DNA of 64,000 nucleotides from assembly GCA_947382645.1 (NCBI GenBank), contig CANDAE010000003.1:127420-191419 (forward strand), read 5' to 3'. Origin of the DNA: Suilimivivens sp009774465 (GTDB lineage Bacteria > Bacillota > Clostridia > Lachnospirales > Lachnospiraceae). Positions within the stretch are counted from its first letter, which is position 1, and each line of letters starts with the position of its first letter. The translations under genes were made by a program, and so were the position numbers. Below are positions 54,107 through 63,602 of the stretch, piece after piece. Below the pieces are notes generated by a model. That model did not search any database. It worked only from the letters and a program-made list of their open reading frames with translations, and was not told the origin of the DNA.

Positions 54107-54910
54107 TCAGCCTCCCTGTACAGTGATTTTTTTCATTGCAAGGGCATCAATGATCCGCCCCAGGCCAAACAGTGCAAAAAGCCAGAAAAGCTGAAGAATG
54201 ACCGCCTGCCACGCGGCAGCCCCATATAGGTCGCCGCTGTAAATGCGTAAGGGGACGTTCTGCATGGAAGCAAAAGGCAGCAGTTCTAAAATTCTGCGGA
54301 CCTGATCGGGAAAAAAGGGCAGGGGGATGGTTGCGCCTGAGAGAAATTCCACCACGGATACAGCTACCATACGGATGCCCTGAGGCGATAAGGTGAAAAA
54401 AGAGATCATATAAACCAGCATACAGAAAGCAACTGTCACTCCCGTGCCCATAAACAGGGTAAATAAAAAAAGAAAAAAGGCAGCAGGACTTTCAGGAAGC
54501 ATTAATCCATAGGGAGCGGGGATAAAAGCAGCCGCCAGTAAAATGGGAAGGCACCGAAGCACTGCTTTGGAAAAGCGGTTGGCAAGGCTTCTGGCAAACC
54601 ACATATGATAGACATTGATGGGGCGGCACAGCTCATAGGCAATGTTTCCATTTATAATAGAGTCAAATATTTCATTTTCCATCATCCACGCCATAAACAG
54701 GGCGAGAAAAGCCTGCTGCATCCACACATAGGTGCAGGTGGCCTGAAAAGTCATTGGAAAGGCGGATGCGTCTGTCTGATAAAAGGCGCGGAACATAAGA
54801 ATTTCCATAATCGCCCAGGCAAATTGTGTAATGATACCGGCGAAGGCGGCAGTGCGGTATTGAAGTCCCATACTGAAGCGCAGCCGGAAAAAAGCAAGAT
54901 ATTTTTTCAT
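54107..54910 (-). CDS. ABC-2 type exporter permease 2
   Basis: The protein has 267 residues from ATG 54910 (GGAG 7 bases upstream); longer starts would overlap the ATPase gene. Six membrane segments; NEIFDSIINGNIAYELCRPI is the equivalent of the coupling region of the partner permease. The pair with two different permeases and one ATPase is typical of viologen/daunorubicin-type exporters. The substrate is unknown. Confidence 0.85.
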   Translation of the reverse strand: MKKYLAFFRLRFSMGLQYRTAAFAGIITQFAWAIMEILMFRAFYQTDASAFPMTFQATCTYVWMQQAFLALFMAWMMENEIFDSIINGNIAYELCRPINVYHMWFARSLANRFSKAVLRCLPILLAAAFIPAPYGLMLPESPAAFFLFLFTLFMGTGVTVAFCMLVYMISFFTLSPQGIRMVAVSVVEFLSGATIPLPFFPDQVRRILELLPFASMQNVPLRIYSGDLYGAAAWQAVILQLFWLFALFGLGRIIDALAMKKITVQGG

Positions 54911-54932
54911 GTTTGTCTCCATCCTTTGGCCT

Positions 54933-55721
54933 TTAAATATCATGGCTGCGGTAGAAAGCAGCCAGCGCTTCCTCGGTACTTTCATACCCGTTTTTTATGT
55001 CATGAATGCTTCCGTCCAAAAGGATTCTTCCTTTTCCAATTAGAATGATGCGGCTGGTAAGCGCTTCGATATCTTGCATATCATGAGTAGTCAGAATAAC
55101 AGTTGTATGCTTTTCCTGATTGATTTTCAGAATAAAATCCCTGACAGCCAGCTTGGATACAGCGTCCAGCCCAATGGTTGGCTCGTCCAGAAAAAGAATG
55201 GCAGGATCATGGAGCAGGGAAGCTGCAAGCTCGCAGCGCATCCTTTGCCCTAAAGAAAGCTGACGGACAGGTGTTTTTAACAGCTCTGAAAGGTTCAGCA
55301 TATCGCAGAGCTGCTCTAAATTCTGTTTGTAGATGAGGGTACTTATCCGATAGATTTCTTTTAACAGTTCAAAGGAATCCAGAACAGGAACATCCCACCA
55401 TAGCTGGGAGCGCTGGCCGAAAACTACGCCGATGTTTTTCACATGTTCAATTCGGTTTTTCCAGGGAATAAGTCCATTTACCCGACAGGTGCCCGCTTCC
55501 GGGGTGAGTATGCCGCTTAAGATTTTAATAGTAGAGCTTTTTCCGGCGCCATTAGGTCCTATGTAGCCCACCATTTCACCATCTGAAATCGTGAAAGAAA
55601 CGTCATTTAAAGCATGAATATATTCATGTTCTTTGTGGAATAAAGCTTTGAAAGCCGAAGAAAATCCGGCATCACGTTTAGAGACCTTGTAGGTCTTTGA
55701 TATGTGTTGTGCAGTGATCAT
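54933..55721 (-). CDS. ABC exporter ATP-binding protein
   Basis: The protein has 262 residues with an AGGAGGAAG site. Walker A GPNGAGKSS, Q-loop FGQRSQLWW, signature LSLGQRMR, Walker B ILFLDEPTIGLD and H-loop TTHD are all complete. The FGQRSQLWWDVP sequence is typical of the ATPases that pair with DUF990 permeases. It powers export by the two permeases encoded after it. Confidence 0.92.
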   Translation of the reverse strand: MITAQHISKTYKVSKRDAGFSSAFKALFHKEHEYIHALNDVSFTISDGEMVGYIGPNGAGKSSTIKILSGILTPEAGTCRVNGLIPWKNRIEHVKNIGVVFGQRSQLWWDVPVLDSFELLKEIYRISTLIYKQNLEQLCDMLNLSELLKTPVRQLSLGQRMRCELAASLLHDPAILFLDEPTIGLDAVSKLAVRDFILKINQEKHTTVILTTHDMQDIEALTSRIILIGKGRILLDGSIHDIKNGYESTEEALAAFYRSHDI

Positions 55722-55889
55722 GACTGCTTCCTCCTGGTAGTATTATAGTTGTTATAACTTGCCAAGCCGGTCTGCTGACTCTGGGAATTTGCCAGAGAAT
55801 TACCGCAGGTAAGTATGTAATTATTGCATTTTCCATTCCTGTCTCTTTGTGCGAAAGGAATTAAAGAATATCACATTCAAAAAGTAAAG

Positions 55890-56777
55890 TCAAGAATCGT
55901 AACTGTAATATTTTTCAAATATTTTTTCACTGTCAAATTCCGGAGCAGAATCTATAGCCAGTTTATAAATCAACCGAACCGTATCTATTTCTTCTTCCAG
56001 GTCTTCTGCAATTTCCTCCGGACTTTTGCCTTTTTCTATTTTTTTGCATATCAGTTTTATAAGCTTTAGAGTTTCTCCCGCAGTCTTGCCATCTTCTCTG
56101 GCATATGCTATTTCTTCCCATCTCTGCATAAATTTTACTCCTATCTTTTCCGAAAGCTTAATTCTTTTTACCTGTTTATGAATCAACTTTATTTTGCTGC
56201 TTTTCGTATCGGATGCCGCTTTGTCGGTGGTTTCTGTAATATACTTCATAAAGTCCAGAAATTCCTGTGAAAAATCTTTTCTGTTTCCGCCGCTGGTATT
56301 GATAAAAATTCTGACTGCTCCGTCATTTATCTTTAGATCCGGGCATTCCCGGCAGATACCTTCAAAGGTATACCGATACAATCCTTTTCCAAAGAGATCA
56401 AAGGGAGCGATCAGTATAAAGCAGCTGTCATTCAGCAGATTAAAATCTGTACTTCCCGGTTCTAAAAGCGACACATCCAGTTGGGACTGATAATAGCGGC
56501 TCCTCTTTATTAGATTGCCCGTATTTTTCTTCTGCATTTCTGTATAATACAGTTTTTTCTCTTTATCCATGCTGACTACGTCAAGCCTGATCTGGCGCAG
56601 TTGTGGCGATACTCTCAGCTCCTTTTCTGTCTGTGGCTTTGTAAGAAGCGTGGTTTCATTTTCAAGCAAAATACTGATGACTGCCTGATATGCTTCCCGG
56701 TCTTCCATTGTCTCGTCAAACAGGAACTTATCCACCAGATTTAAGTCCTTTAATTTCGTGGTTACATTATTTTTCAT
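55890..56777 (-). CDS. Rpn/PD-(D/E)XK nuclease-family protein
   Basis: The protein has 295 residues. The start DKFLFDETMEDREAYQAVIS and the core IRLDVVSMDKEKKLYYTEMQ (Asp then ExQ) with a following RSRYYQSQLD helix match the Rpn/putative transposase family with PD-(D/E)XK fold. The C-terminal part is helical and basic. It is not closely similar to the gene at 11391. Ribosome site AGGAGGAAA. A strong promoter lies about 230 bp upstream. Confidence 0.85.
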   Translation of the reverse strand: MKNNVTTKLKDLNLVDKFLFDETMEDREAYQAVISILLENETTLLTKPQTEKELRVSPQLRQIRLDVVSMDKEKKLYYTEMQKKNTGNLIKRSRYYQSQLDVSLLEPGSTDFNLLNDSCFILIAPFDLFGKGLYRYTFEGICRECPDLKINDGAVRIFINTSGGNRKDFSQEFLDFMKYITETTDKAASDTKSSKIKLIHKQVKRIKLSEKIGVKFMQRWEEIAYAREDGKTAGETLKLIKLICKKIEKGKSPEEIAEDLEEEIDTVRLIYKLAIDSAPEFDSEKIFEKYYSYDS

Positions 56778-57242
56778 AGGGTTTCCTCCTTTTGGCAGGA
56801 AACACAGGCAGCATGTACAGATTTGCTGATAGCTTTAAAAAAGCTGTTTTCTGAAAACATAGTTCCTTCTGTCACATTTCCTGTTTCCTGCATATTTAAA
56901 TGATTGGATTATAAAGCAGGATTTCAGGAATTTAAGAACAGACGATTCTGTCAGATACAGCTTTGCTGCAAAATAAGCTATTGCTTAAAGAAATCTTTTG
57001 CTTTGGTTTTATTATAATGGCTGTTTAATCATATTGCAATCTTTATTATTCTGTTTTATGGAAATTTTGATATCAATTCCATAGGGCGGACGCCCGACAT
57101 AAATGGCTTGAATGAACTGACACCAATTTTTCAGTAATTCATTACATTTCAGGTAAAAAAACTAAGTACATTCAGTCAAATGCCGATATAAATAATAAGA
57201 CACGGAATAAAGGAATATTCTGATTTGGAGGTAGATGGATCT
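56778..57242. other. Intergenic region between divergent genes, 465 bp
   Basis: It holds the minus-strand promoter at 57011-57039 and a small GC-rich hairpin GGGCGGACGCCC near 57084. I could not place a clear plus-strand promoter for the coiled-coil gene. Confidence 0.5.
57011..57039 (-). promoter_or_regulatory. Promoter of the Rpn gene
   Basis: On the minus strand TTGCAA (57039-57034) and TATAAT (57016-57011) are 17 bases apart. It leaves a leader of about 225 nt before the gene at 56777. Confidence 0.75.
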
Positions 57243-58214
57243 ATGAGAGTAAACAATAATACTATTTTTATGGGTGATAACACCTTAAATGACAGGCATA
57301 ATGGCGGAGCACAGGAGAAAACAAACAGAAACAGCGTTTTTGCAGGAGACTTCAATAAAAAGTTTGATCCTGTTACAAAGAAAAGGCAGGATGCCAGAAA
57401 GCAGGCAATGAAGATCGTAAGCGACGCATGGGCTGGCGATCAGAAAATAGACGAGGGTATCGAAAAAAGCAGAAACAAGGTCAAAGAATTCCAAAATAAA
57501 AAGTATGAAGCGGAAAGAGGAATCAAAGAGATTGATGATGCCAGAGCAGCGCTTAAGGATAGCTATGGAATTACAGATGAATCCCAGGAGCAGCAGGATC
57601 TTTTGCTTCTTGAAAGAAAGATAGCTGCTGAGAGAAGGGGAGATGTCCAGTCTGCATTTACGCCCGAGGAGCAGGAACGTCTTGCACAGATTGAGGCAGA
57701 AGGACTTACGGAGTATCAGGAACGGTCTTTGGATATGAAGAAGGAAAAGGAGCGGCTCACAGAGGATTGGCAGAATGCAAAAGATGCAATTTATGGAGAA
57801 CTGGTTTCTATCGCGGCCACCCAGGTCAACAGGCTGAAATCCCATACGATGATTGATGCCCAGAATGAGGCGGAGGATATTATGGAAGCCGCCAGCAGGG
57901 AAGTTATGGGTATGCTGGTTGATGAAGCCAAAGACCATATTGATGAAGAGCTGGAAGAGAAGAAAGAAGCAGCGGAAGAAAAGGCCGAGAAGGAAAAAGA
58001 AGAGGAAGAAAAGATCGAAAACGCAAAAGAAGAAAAAGCATCCAAAAAAGAATTTGCGGAGGATGTTGCCGAACATGCAGGGGATGTGACCAAAGCCCTG
58101 ACACAGATGGACAGTACAATGGATGAGGTTCAGCAGGAAATTAAGAAATTAATGGAGGAAATGAAGCTGCTTGACGAGGACTTGAAAGGAGCGGCAGTGG
58201 ATGCTTCCATGTAA
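57243..58214 (+). CDS. Long coiled-coil protein of unknown function
   Basis: The protein has 323 residues from ATG 57243 (TTGGAGG upstream). After an N-terminal part with NNNTIFMGDN and NSVFAGDFN repeats, residues about 45-320 are almost continuous charged helix (for example KEKERLTEDWQNAKDAIYG and EEKKEAAEEKAEKEKEEEEK). There are no membrane segments. Such proteins are frequent in Lachnospiraceae and are unassigned. The MGDN/AGDF repeats hint at a short binding motif. Confidence 0.7.
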   Translation: MRVNNNTIFMGDNTLNDRHNGGAQEKTNRNSVFAGDFNKKFDPVTKKRQDARKQAMKIVSDAWAGDQKIDEGIEKSRNKVKEFQNKKYEAERGIKEIDDARAALKDSYGITDESQEQQDLLLLERKIAAERRGDVQSAFTPEEQERLAQIEAEGLTEYQERSLDMKKEKERLTEDWQNAKDAIYGELVSIAATQVNRLKSHTMIDAQNEAEDIMEAASREVMGMLVDEAKDHIDEELEEKKEAAEEKAEKEKEEEEKIENAKEEKASKKEFAEDVAEHAGDVTKALTQMDSTMDEVQQEIKKLMEEMKLLDEDLKGAAVDASM

Positions 58215-58222
58215 TGAAATAT

Positions 58223-58283
58223 CCCCTCGCGACATTCGTCGACTGTTCGTGCAGGCACGACGCTTGACTCATTGCTCGCGGGA
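58223..58283. repeat. Hairpin repeat element
   Basis: A compact inverted repeat with the perfect inner hairpin TCGTGC/GCACGA (58247-58260) and CGCGA/TCGCG-rich flanks, ending TTGACTCATTGCTCGCGGG. The ending resembles that of the units at 5535-5628. It separates the coiled-coil gene from the convergent DUF5721 gene. Confidence 0.45.
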
Positions 58284-58302
58284 ATTAAAAATGTCAGAGG
58301 CG

Positions 58303-58803
58303 TCAGGTTTCATAAGGCATTTCAAGAGCGTCCAGAAAATGAGTTATATGATTGTCCCAGAGTTTATCCGGGGTTTTATCAGGAAGAAATGTATGAAAAG
58401 CGGTGGCAGTAATGCAGGTAAGCATACTGCCATCGTATTTTATGTTCAGCACAAAGGCTTTGACATCATGTAAAGAGATATCGGCCTCATTTTCAGATAA
58501 TATTTTTTCAATCAGTTCCGGCTTATAATGCAGAACAAATTTAAAATTAACAGGGGTGCGTTTTCCCTTAATCAGATCAAAGCAAAGAGGACGCATGTCT
58601 TTCCACTGGGAAAACTCATAAGGAGGAAGCCCGCCTTCATCATTTACATCTCCTGTGAAAAACTCCCTGACCATATGACCGTCAATGATAAAAGTATTGC
58701 AGGTTGTTACTGCAGCCTCGGCCAGCAGAAAGCAGTCGAAGGCGTCGCCCCCAAGAAGTTTACTCATAAATTTTTTTACATCTTTGATCTGGTAAGCCTT
58801 CAT
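58303..58803 (-). CDS. DUF5721 family protein
   Basis: The protein has 166 residues, mixed alpha/beta, starting MKAYQIKDVKKFMSKLLGGD. It fits DUF5721, a small family found in Lachnospiraceae and often next to trpS. Its ATG overlaps the trpS stop as ATGA, so it is co-translated with trpS. WKDMRPLCFDLIKGKRTPVN and a Cys-Asn-Thr-Phe segment are distinctive. The function is unknown. Confidence 0.75.
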   Translation of the reverse strand: MKAYQIKDVKKFMSKLLGGDAFDCFLLAEAAVTTCNTFIIDGHMVREFFTGDVNDEGGLPPYEFSQWKDMRPLCFDLIKGKRTPVNFKFVLHYKPELIEKILSENEADISLHDVKAFVLNIKYDGSMLTCITATAFHTFLPDKTPDKLWDNHITHFLDALEMPYET

Positions 58804-59894
58804 ACATTCTCCTGTGAATATTTTAACGACTGTTCGGCAATCAGAGCGTGATCGTCAAAATAATTGATTTTCATGGAATTTTTAACATCCCCTAATGTTT
58901 TGGCAGCAACCTCCCGGGCTTTTTGACTTCCCTTATGAAGAATTTCATAAACCGCAGGAATATCTTTTTCCCATTCTTTTCTTCTGGAGCGGACGCCGGA
59001 AAGCTCTTCCTGTAATACATTATTTAAGAATTTCTTCACTTTAACGTCCCCTAAACCGCCTCTTTTATAATGTGCCTTGAGCTCTTCCAGATTAGCATAG
59101 TCGGGAAGATATTCGGCAAAAAATTCATTCTTACAAAAAGCATCCAGATAAATAAATACAGGATTTCCTTCCACCTGACCGGGATCTGATACCTGCAGAT
59201 GGTTTGGATCGGTAAACATGGACATTACTTTCTTACGGACATCTTCTTCCGTATCGGAAAGATAAATACAGTTATTTAAGGACTTGCTCATTTTTGCCTT
59301 TCCGTCAATGCCGGGAAGGCGCAGGCAGGCTTTATTATCAGGAAGCAGTGCGTCAGGCTCTGTCAGCGTATCGCCGTATACGGAATTAAATTTACGCACA
59401 ATTTCTTTGGTCTGCTCTATCATGGGGAGCTGATCCTCTCCAACAGGAACAGTGGTTGCCTGAAAGGCTGTGATATCCGCCGCCTGACTGATGGGATAAG
59501 TAAAAAATCCAACAGGAATGCTTGCTTCAAAATTACGCATTTGAATTTCTGATTTTACGGTAGGGTTTCTCTGCAGTCTGGAAACCGTAACAAGATTCAT
59601 ATAATAAAAGGAAAGCTCACAAAGCTCCGGAATCTGGGACTGAATTAAAAGCGTGGATTTTTCAGGATCAAGCCCGCAGGATAAATAATCAAGGGCAACC
59701 TCAATAATATTCTGACGCACCTTTTCCGGCTGCTCGGCATTGTCTGTAAGTGCCTGTGCATCTGCAATCATAATAAAAATTTTATCATAGATACCGGAAT
59801 TCTGCAGTTCCACTCTGCGCTTTAGGGAACCTGCGTAGTGTCCCACATGAAGACGTCCGGTAGGTCTGTCGCCGGTTAAAATTATTTTTGACAT
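58800..59894 (-). CDS. trpS: Tryptophan--tRNA ligase
   Basis: The protein has 364 residues, class I synthetase. The HIGH-type motif is HVGH (residues 16-19) and KMSKS is complete (201-205). The GDRPTGRLHVGHYAGSL opening is typical of bacterial TrpRS of the longer type. It attaches tryptophan to its tRNA in the cytoplasm. No T-box leader was seen in the 225 bp upstream. It is followed by DUF5721 with a 4-bp overlap. Confidence 0.96.
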   Translation of the reverse strand: MSKIILTGDRPTGRLHVGHYAGSLKRRVELQNSGIYDKIFIMIADAQALTDNAEQPEKVRQNIIEVALDYLSCGLDPEKSTLLIQSQIPELCELSFYYMNLVTVSRLQRNPTVKSEIQMRNFEASIPVGFFTYPISQAADITAFQATTVPVGEDQLPMIEQTKEIVRKFNSVYGDTLTEPDALLPDNKACLRLPGIDGKAKMSKSLNNCIYLSDTEEDVRKKVMSMFTDPNHLQVSDPGQVEGNPVFIYLDAFCKNEFFAEYLPDYANLEELKAHYKRGGLGDVKVKKFLNNVLQEELSGVRSRRKEWEKDIPAVYEILHKGSQKAREVAAKTLGDVKNSMKINYFDDHALIAEQSLKYSQENV

Positions 59895-60020
59895 GTTTGT
59901 ATACTCCTTTTACTGACTTTTATAGGGCAAAATGCCTTTCTGCTCCATTATACACTATAAAAGAAGTTTTTCCTAATAAAATTTTCACGCAGCTTTTATG
60001 AATGCAGAGGGGCCAAACTG

Positions 60021-60047
60021 TTACATTGCTGTTACATTGTCACATTG
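60021..60047 (+). promoter_or_regulatory. Triple direct repeat upstream of ktrB
   Basis: TTACATTG at 60021 and 60032 and TCACATTG at 60040 (spacings 11 and 8 bases). Eleven-base spaced direct repeats are typical of OmpR/PhoB-type response regulator sites. It lies about 75-100 bp before the ktrB start. The binding protein is unknown. Confidence 0.35.
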
Positions 60048-60123
60048 CCACTGGATATTTCTCCGCCATTGGTATAGAATGATATCAGTTTAGCTATGGC
60101 TGAAAGCGGCAGATGGAGAAAAT

Positions 60124-61479
60124 ATGAAATTTTTAAATAAAATTCAGGACAAAATAACTTATGTACGTATCATTGCAGTGGGCTATCTGACGGTGATTTT
60201 AACAGGAACGCTGCTTTTGCTGCTTCCGGCAGCCACCAGAGCAGGCGAAAGGACAGGAGTTCTTACAGCACTTTTTACAGCTACAAGCGCCACCTGTGTG
60301 ACAGGACTTGTGGTGGTGGATACAGCAACTCACTGGACCGCCTTCGGGCAGATGGTAATTCTTTTGATGATACAAATCGGTGGTCTGGGATTTATGACGC
60401 TGGGAGTTTTGCTTGCCCTTATCCTGAGAAAGAGGATTTCTCTGCGGACAAGGGGAATTTTGCAGGAGAGCATGAATTACATGCAGTTAGGCGGCGTAGT
60501 GCGTCTGGTGAAAATTACATTTTGGGGAACTTTTTTGTTTGAGGGATGCGGTGCAGTACTTTTAGCCGCCCGTTTTATTCCGGTGTTTGGAATAGCAAAG
60601 GGGATTCTTTACGGCATTTTTCATTCTGTTTCCGCCTTTTGTAATGCCGGATTTGACTTGATGGGGGGATATTCGGGAAAGTATTCTTCCTTTGTGGAAT
60701 TTCATGGAGATATACTGATTAATTTTGTACTGATGGCGCTGATTATTTTAGGAGGCATTGGCTTTTTCGTCTGGAGCGACTTAAAAAAGAACGGATGCCG
60801 CTGGAAAAGATATATGCTGCATACAAAGATTACATTATTTACCACAGTGCTTTTGCTTGTGGCAGGAACCGTTCTTTATTTTCTGTTTGAAAATGACAAT
60901 CTTCTTGCAGGAATGAGCGGAAAGGATAAATTTCTTGCGGCTCTGTTCAGCTCGGTGACAGCCCGGACAGCCGGTTTTAACACCATTGATACAGGGGGCC
61001 TTACCGGAGCATCCAAGCTGCTTACCATGCTGCTTATGTTTATTGGAGGAAGCCCCGGCTCTACAGCAGGCGGCATTAAAACAGTGACTGCCCTGGTATT
61101 GGTTGCCTATGTCTGGTCAAATTTAAGGGAGAGCAAGGGAGTTAACATGTTTCAGCGAAGGCTGGATGATGATGTAATAAGAAAAGCAAGCAATGTGGTG
61201 GTACTCAGCATGTTGATGGCGGTGATATCAGTGATATTTATTTGCTTTATCCAGCCTTATCTTCCGGTGGAGGATGTAATGTTTGAGGTGTTTTCGGCAA
61301 TCGGAACAGTGGGAATGAGCACAGGGCTTACCAGAGATTTATCCACTGCTTCCCGGATAGTGATTATATTGTTGATGTATTGTGGACGAATTGGCAGCAT
61401 GTCCTTTGCCCTTTCCTTTACAGAACGGAAAAAGGTGGCGCCGGTTCAGTTCCCGGTTGAAAAAATAATGATAGGATAA
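60124..61479 (+). CDS. ktrB: Potassium uptake channel subunit KtrB/TrkH
   Basis: The protein has 451 residues with many membrane spans in four M1-P-M2 repeats. The four selectivity-filter regions are visible: SATCVTGLVVVDT, SAFCNAGFDLMG, TARTAGFNTIDTG and SAIGTVGMSTGLT, each with the key glycine. It moves K+ (with Na+ in many homologues) across the membrane. The regulatory KtrA gene follows after 3 bp. The start is supported by GGAG upstream. Confidence 0.94.
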   Translation: MKFLNKIQDKITYVRIIAVGYLTVILTGTLLLLLPAATRAGERTGVLTALFTATSATCVTGLVVVDTATHWTAFGQMVILLMIQIGGLGFMTLGVLLALILRKRISLRTRGILQESMNYMQLGGVVRLVKITFWGTFLFEGCGAVLLAARFIPVFGIAKGILYGIFHSVSAFCNAGFDLMGGYSGKYSSFVEFHGDILINFVLMALIILGGIGFFVWSDLKKNGCRWKRYMLHTKITLFTTVLLLVAGTVLYFLFENDNLLAGMSGKDKFLAALFSSVTARTAGFNTIDTGGLTGASKLLTMLLMFIGGSPGSTAGGIKTVTALVLVAYVWSNLRESKGVNMFQRRLDDDVIRKASNVVVLSMLMAVISVIFICFIQPYLPVEDVMFEVFSAIGTVGMSTGLTRDLSTASRIVIILLMYCGRIGSMSFALSFTERKKVAPVQFPVEKIMIG

Positions 61480-61482
61480 GAA

Positions 61483-62175
61483 ATGGAGCAGGGTATGAAA
61501 TCAGTATTAATTATTGGACTTGGCGGATTTGGGCAGCATCTTTGTAAAAAAATGGTGGAATTGAAAAATGAGGTAATGATTGTTGACGAAAAGGCGGAAA
61601 AGGTTGAAGAGCTGATGCCGATTGTCACAAACGGGCAGATTGGAGACTGCACGAATGTGGAGGTTTTAAGAAGCATAGGCGTAAATAATTTTGATATCTG
61701 CTTTGTATGTATTGGAACAAACTTTCAAAGCAGTCTGGAGGTGACATCACTTCTTAAGGAAAATGGGGCCAAATATGTAGTCAGCAATGCAACCAGAGAT
61801 ATTCAGGCCAAGTTTCTTTTGCGAAACGGGGCGGATGAAGTGATTTATCCTGACAGGGACATTGCCCAGAAGGCGGCGATTCGTTTTAGTGCAAATCATG
61901 TGTTTGACTACATTGCCATTAATTCCGAATATTCTATTTTTGAAATTCCGGTAGCTTCGGAGTGGGTAGGAAAAACCATTAAGGAAGTAAATTTCCGCGC
62001 CAGATATAAAGTAAGCATTTTAGGCATTAAAAAGAATGACGCCACCAAACTGATGCCTATGGCGGATCATGAATTTGATGCAAAGGAACATTTGATGGTT
62101 ATTGGGCAGATTGAAGATGTAAAGCGTCTTTTGAAGAATTTTGAGTATGAGACAAATAAGAAAAATCGTAAGTAG
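61483..62175 (+). CDS. ktrA: Potassium uptake regulatory subunit KtrA/TrkA
   Basis: The protein has 230 residues. The N-terminal RCK_N Rossmann domain has GLGGFG (residues 12-17) and an acidic residue at the end of the second strand (VDEKAEKVEE), binding ATP/ADP or NAD. The C-terminal RCK_C domain (about 145-222) in many Firmicutes binds cyclic di-AMP to shut the channel. It forms a ring under KtrB. A downstream in-frame ATG (61495) is an alternative start. Confidence 0.94.
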   Translation: MEQGMKSVLIIGLGGFGQHLCKKMVELKNEVMIVDEKAEKVEELMPIVTNGQIGDCTNVEVLRSIGVNNFDICFVCIGTNFQSSLEVTSLLKENGAKYVVSNATRDIQAKFLLRNGADEVIYPDRDIAQKAAIRFSANHVFDYIAINSEYSIFEIPVASEWVGKTIKEVNFRARYKVSILGIKKNDATKLMPMADHEFDAKEHLMVIGQIEDVKRLLKNFEYETNKKNRK

Positions 62176-62635
62176 AATTGTCGGAGATTTGAAAGGCATT
62201 GCCCTGGCATTTGCATTGTTTTTGCTGTATTATCTAATGATGAATGCGGTATTTCATGCATTCTGTCCATTGCTGGCAGCAACAGGGATTCCCTGTGCAG
62301 GCTGTGGGCTTACCAGAGCGGTCATTTTTTTGTCAAGGGGAGAGATTGGACGTGCGTTTTCCATTAATCCATCGCTTTTTCTGATACTGTTTTTTCTATT
62401 ATACTGTGGGTATTTTCGGTATATAAAGGGAGAAAAGGTAAAAGGATTTTCAGTGGCGCTTGGAGTTTTGGTGACAGGTATGCTTATGGTCTATGGATAT
62501 CGTATGTACCTTTATTTTCCTGATAAGGCACCCTGTGTTTATAAATATGATAATCTGGCATCCAGATGGATTCCCGGGTATCGTCAATGGATGCTGGAAC
62601 TGCTGCGTACCATACGGTCGTGGCGTATGGCGTAA
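62147..62635 (+). CDS. DUF2752 membrane protein
   Basis: The protein has 162 residues, starting inside the end of ktrA (29-bp overlap), which suggests coupling. Four membrane segments surround the family hallmark CPLLAATGIPCAGCGLTRA near residues 40-58. DUF2752 proteins are of unknown function and may bind a metal or thiol through the conserved Cys and Gly. The C-terminal RQWMLELLRTIRSWRM is basic. Confidence 0.85.
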   Translation: MRQIRKIVSRIVGDLKGIALAFALFLLYYLMMNAVFHAFCPLLAATGIPCAGCGLTRAVIFLSRGEIGRAFSINPSLFLILFFLLYCGYFRYIKGEKVKGFSVALGVLVTGMLMVYGYRMYLYFPDKAPCVYKYDNLASRWIPGYRQWMLELLRTIRSWRMA

Positions 62636-62707
62636 AATGCATGGCATTTGCAGGTTGAAGTATATGAAAGTCTGCGTTGTCTGCCCCAATTTATAGAACA
62701 TTCAGGG

Positions 62708-63568
62708 TTAACGCACCCAGCGTCCCGAGGCACCGCAGGGAAGAACCAGATCAGATCCGCTTACAGGCAGGCCGATTTCGGAGGAAACCACCTGGCCGCC
62801 GAATTTTCTGGCAACAGTAGTCTTTAGCATATAAGTAAGTACAGCGCTCTGCAGGCCTGTTGTATAGGAATTAATCAGGAAAAACAGGGAATCTTTGTTT
62901 AACAATTTGGTAGTCAGTTGGATAAAAGGATAGATACTGTCCTCTATTTTCCAGATTTCTCCTTTAGGGCCTCTTCCATAGGAAGGAGGATCCATGATAA
63001 TGCCGTCATAGGTATTGTTTCTACGGATTTCCCGTTCCACAAATTTGACACAGTCGTCCACCAGCCAGCGGATGGGCGCATCTGAAAGACCGGAAGCTGC
63101 CGCGTTTTCCCTTGCCCAGCCAACCATTCCTTTGGAGGCATCCACATGGGTAACATGGGCGCCGGCTTTAGCAGCGGCAATGGTTGCACCGCCGGTATAG
63201 GCAAACAGATTCAATACTTTAAGAGGACGGGCTGCTTTTTTTATTATATCGGAAAACCAGTCCCAGTTGACAGCCTGTTCGGGAAAAAGACCGGTATGTT
63301 TAAAACTGAAAGGTTTCAGGTGAAAGGTCAGATCGCCATAATGGATGCTCCATTCATCAGGAAGCTGAAAGAATTCCCACTCGCCGCCGCCCTTTGAGCT
63401 GCGGTGATAGTGCCCGTTTAACCGGTTCCAGCGGGCATCTTTTCTGGGGGTATTCCAGATCACCTGGGGATCAGGACGAAGCAGAATATAATCGCCCCAA
63501 CGCTCCAGCTTCTCCCCACAGGAAGTATCTATTACTTCATATTCCGTCCAATTATCTGCAATCCACAT
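62708..63568 (-). CDS. Class I SAM-dependent methyltransferase (RlmI/RlmK-like, COG1092 type)
   Basis: The protein has 286 residues. FAYTGGATIAAAKAGAHVTHVDASKG (about 124-149) is motif I with the SAM-binding acidic Asp, and MDPPSYGRG (about 196-204) is the catalytic DPPSY motif of base methylases, followed by GEIWKIEDSI. The N-terminal beta part (WGDYILLRPDPQVIW) is typical for the family; no PUA domain is present. It probably methylates rRNA. Confidence 0.85.
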   Translation of the reverse strand: MWIADNWTEYEVIDTSCGEKLERWGDYILLRPDPQVIWNTPRKDARWNRLNGHYHRSSKGGGEWEFFQLPDEWSIHYGDLTFHLKPFSFKHTGLFPEQAVNWDWFSDIIKKAARPLKVLNLFAYTGGATIAAAKAGAHVTHVDASKGMVGWARENAAASGLSDAPIRWLVDDCVKFVEREIRRNNTYDGIIMDPPSYGRGPKGEIWKIEDSIYPFIQLTTKLLNKDSLFFLINSYTTGLQSAVLTYMLKTTVARKFGGQVVSSEIGLPVSGSDLVLPCGASGRWVR

Positions 63569-63602
63569 GGCATTCCCTCATTTCTGTGTGATATGATATA
63601 TG

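Noticed and set aside
57285..58076. Open frame of 263 codons opposite the coiled-coil gene
   Set aside because: Phe/Leu-rich mirror of a Glu/Lys-rich coiled coil; the plus-strand gene has the ribosome site.
59895..60123. T-box leader for trpS or ydaO-type c-di-AMP riboswitch for ktrB
   Set aside because: No T-box antiterminator sequence on the minus strand and no ydaO-like core on the plus strand in this short region.
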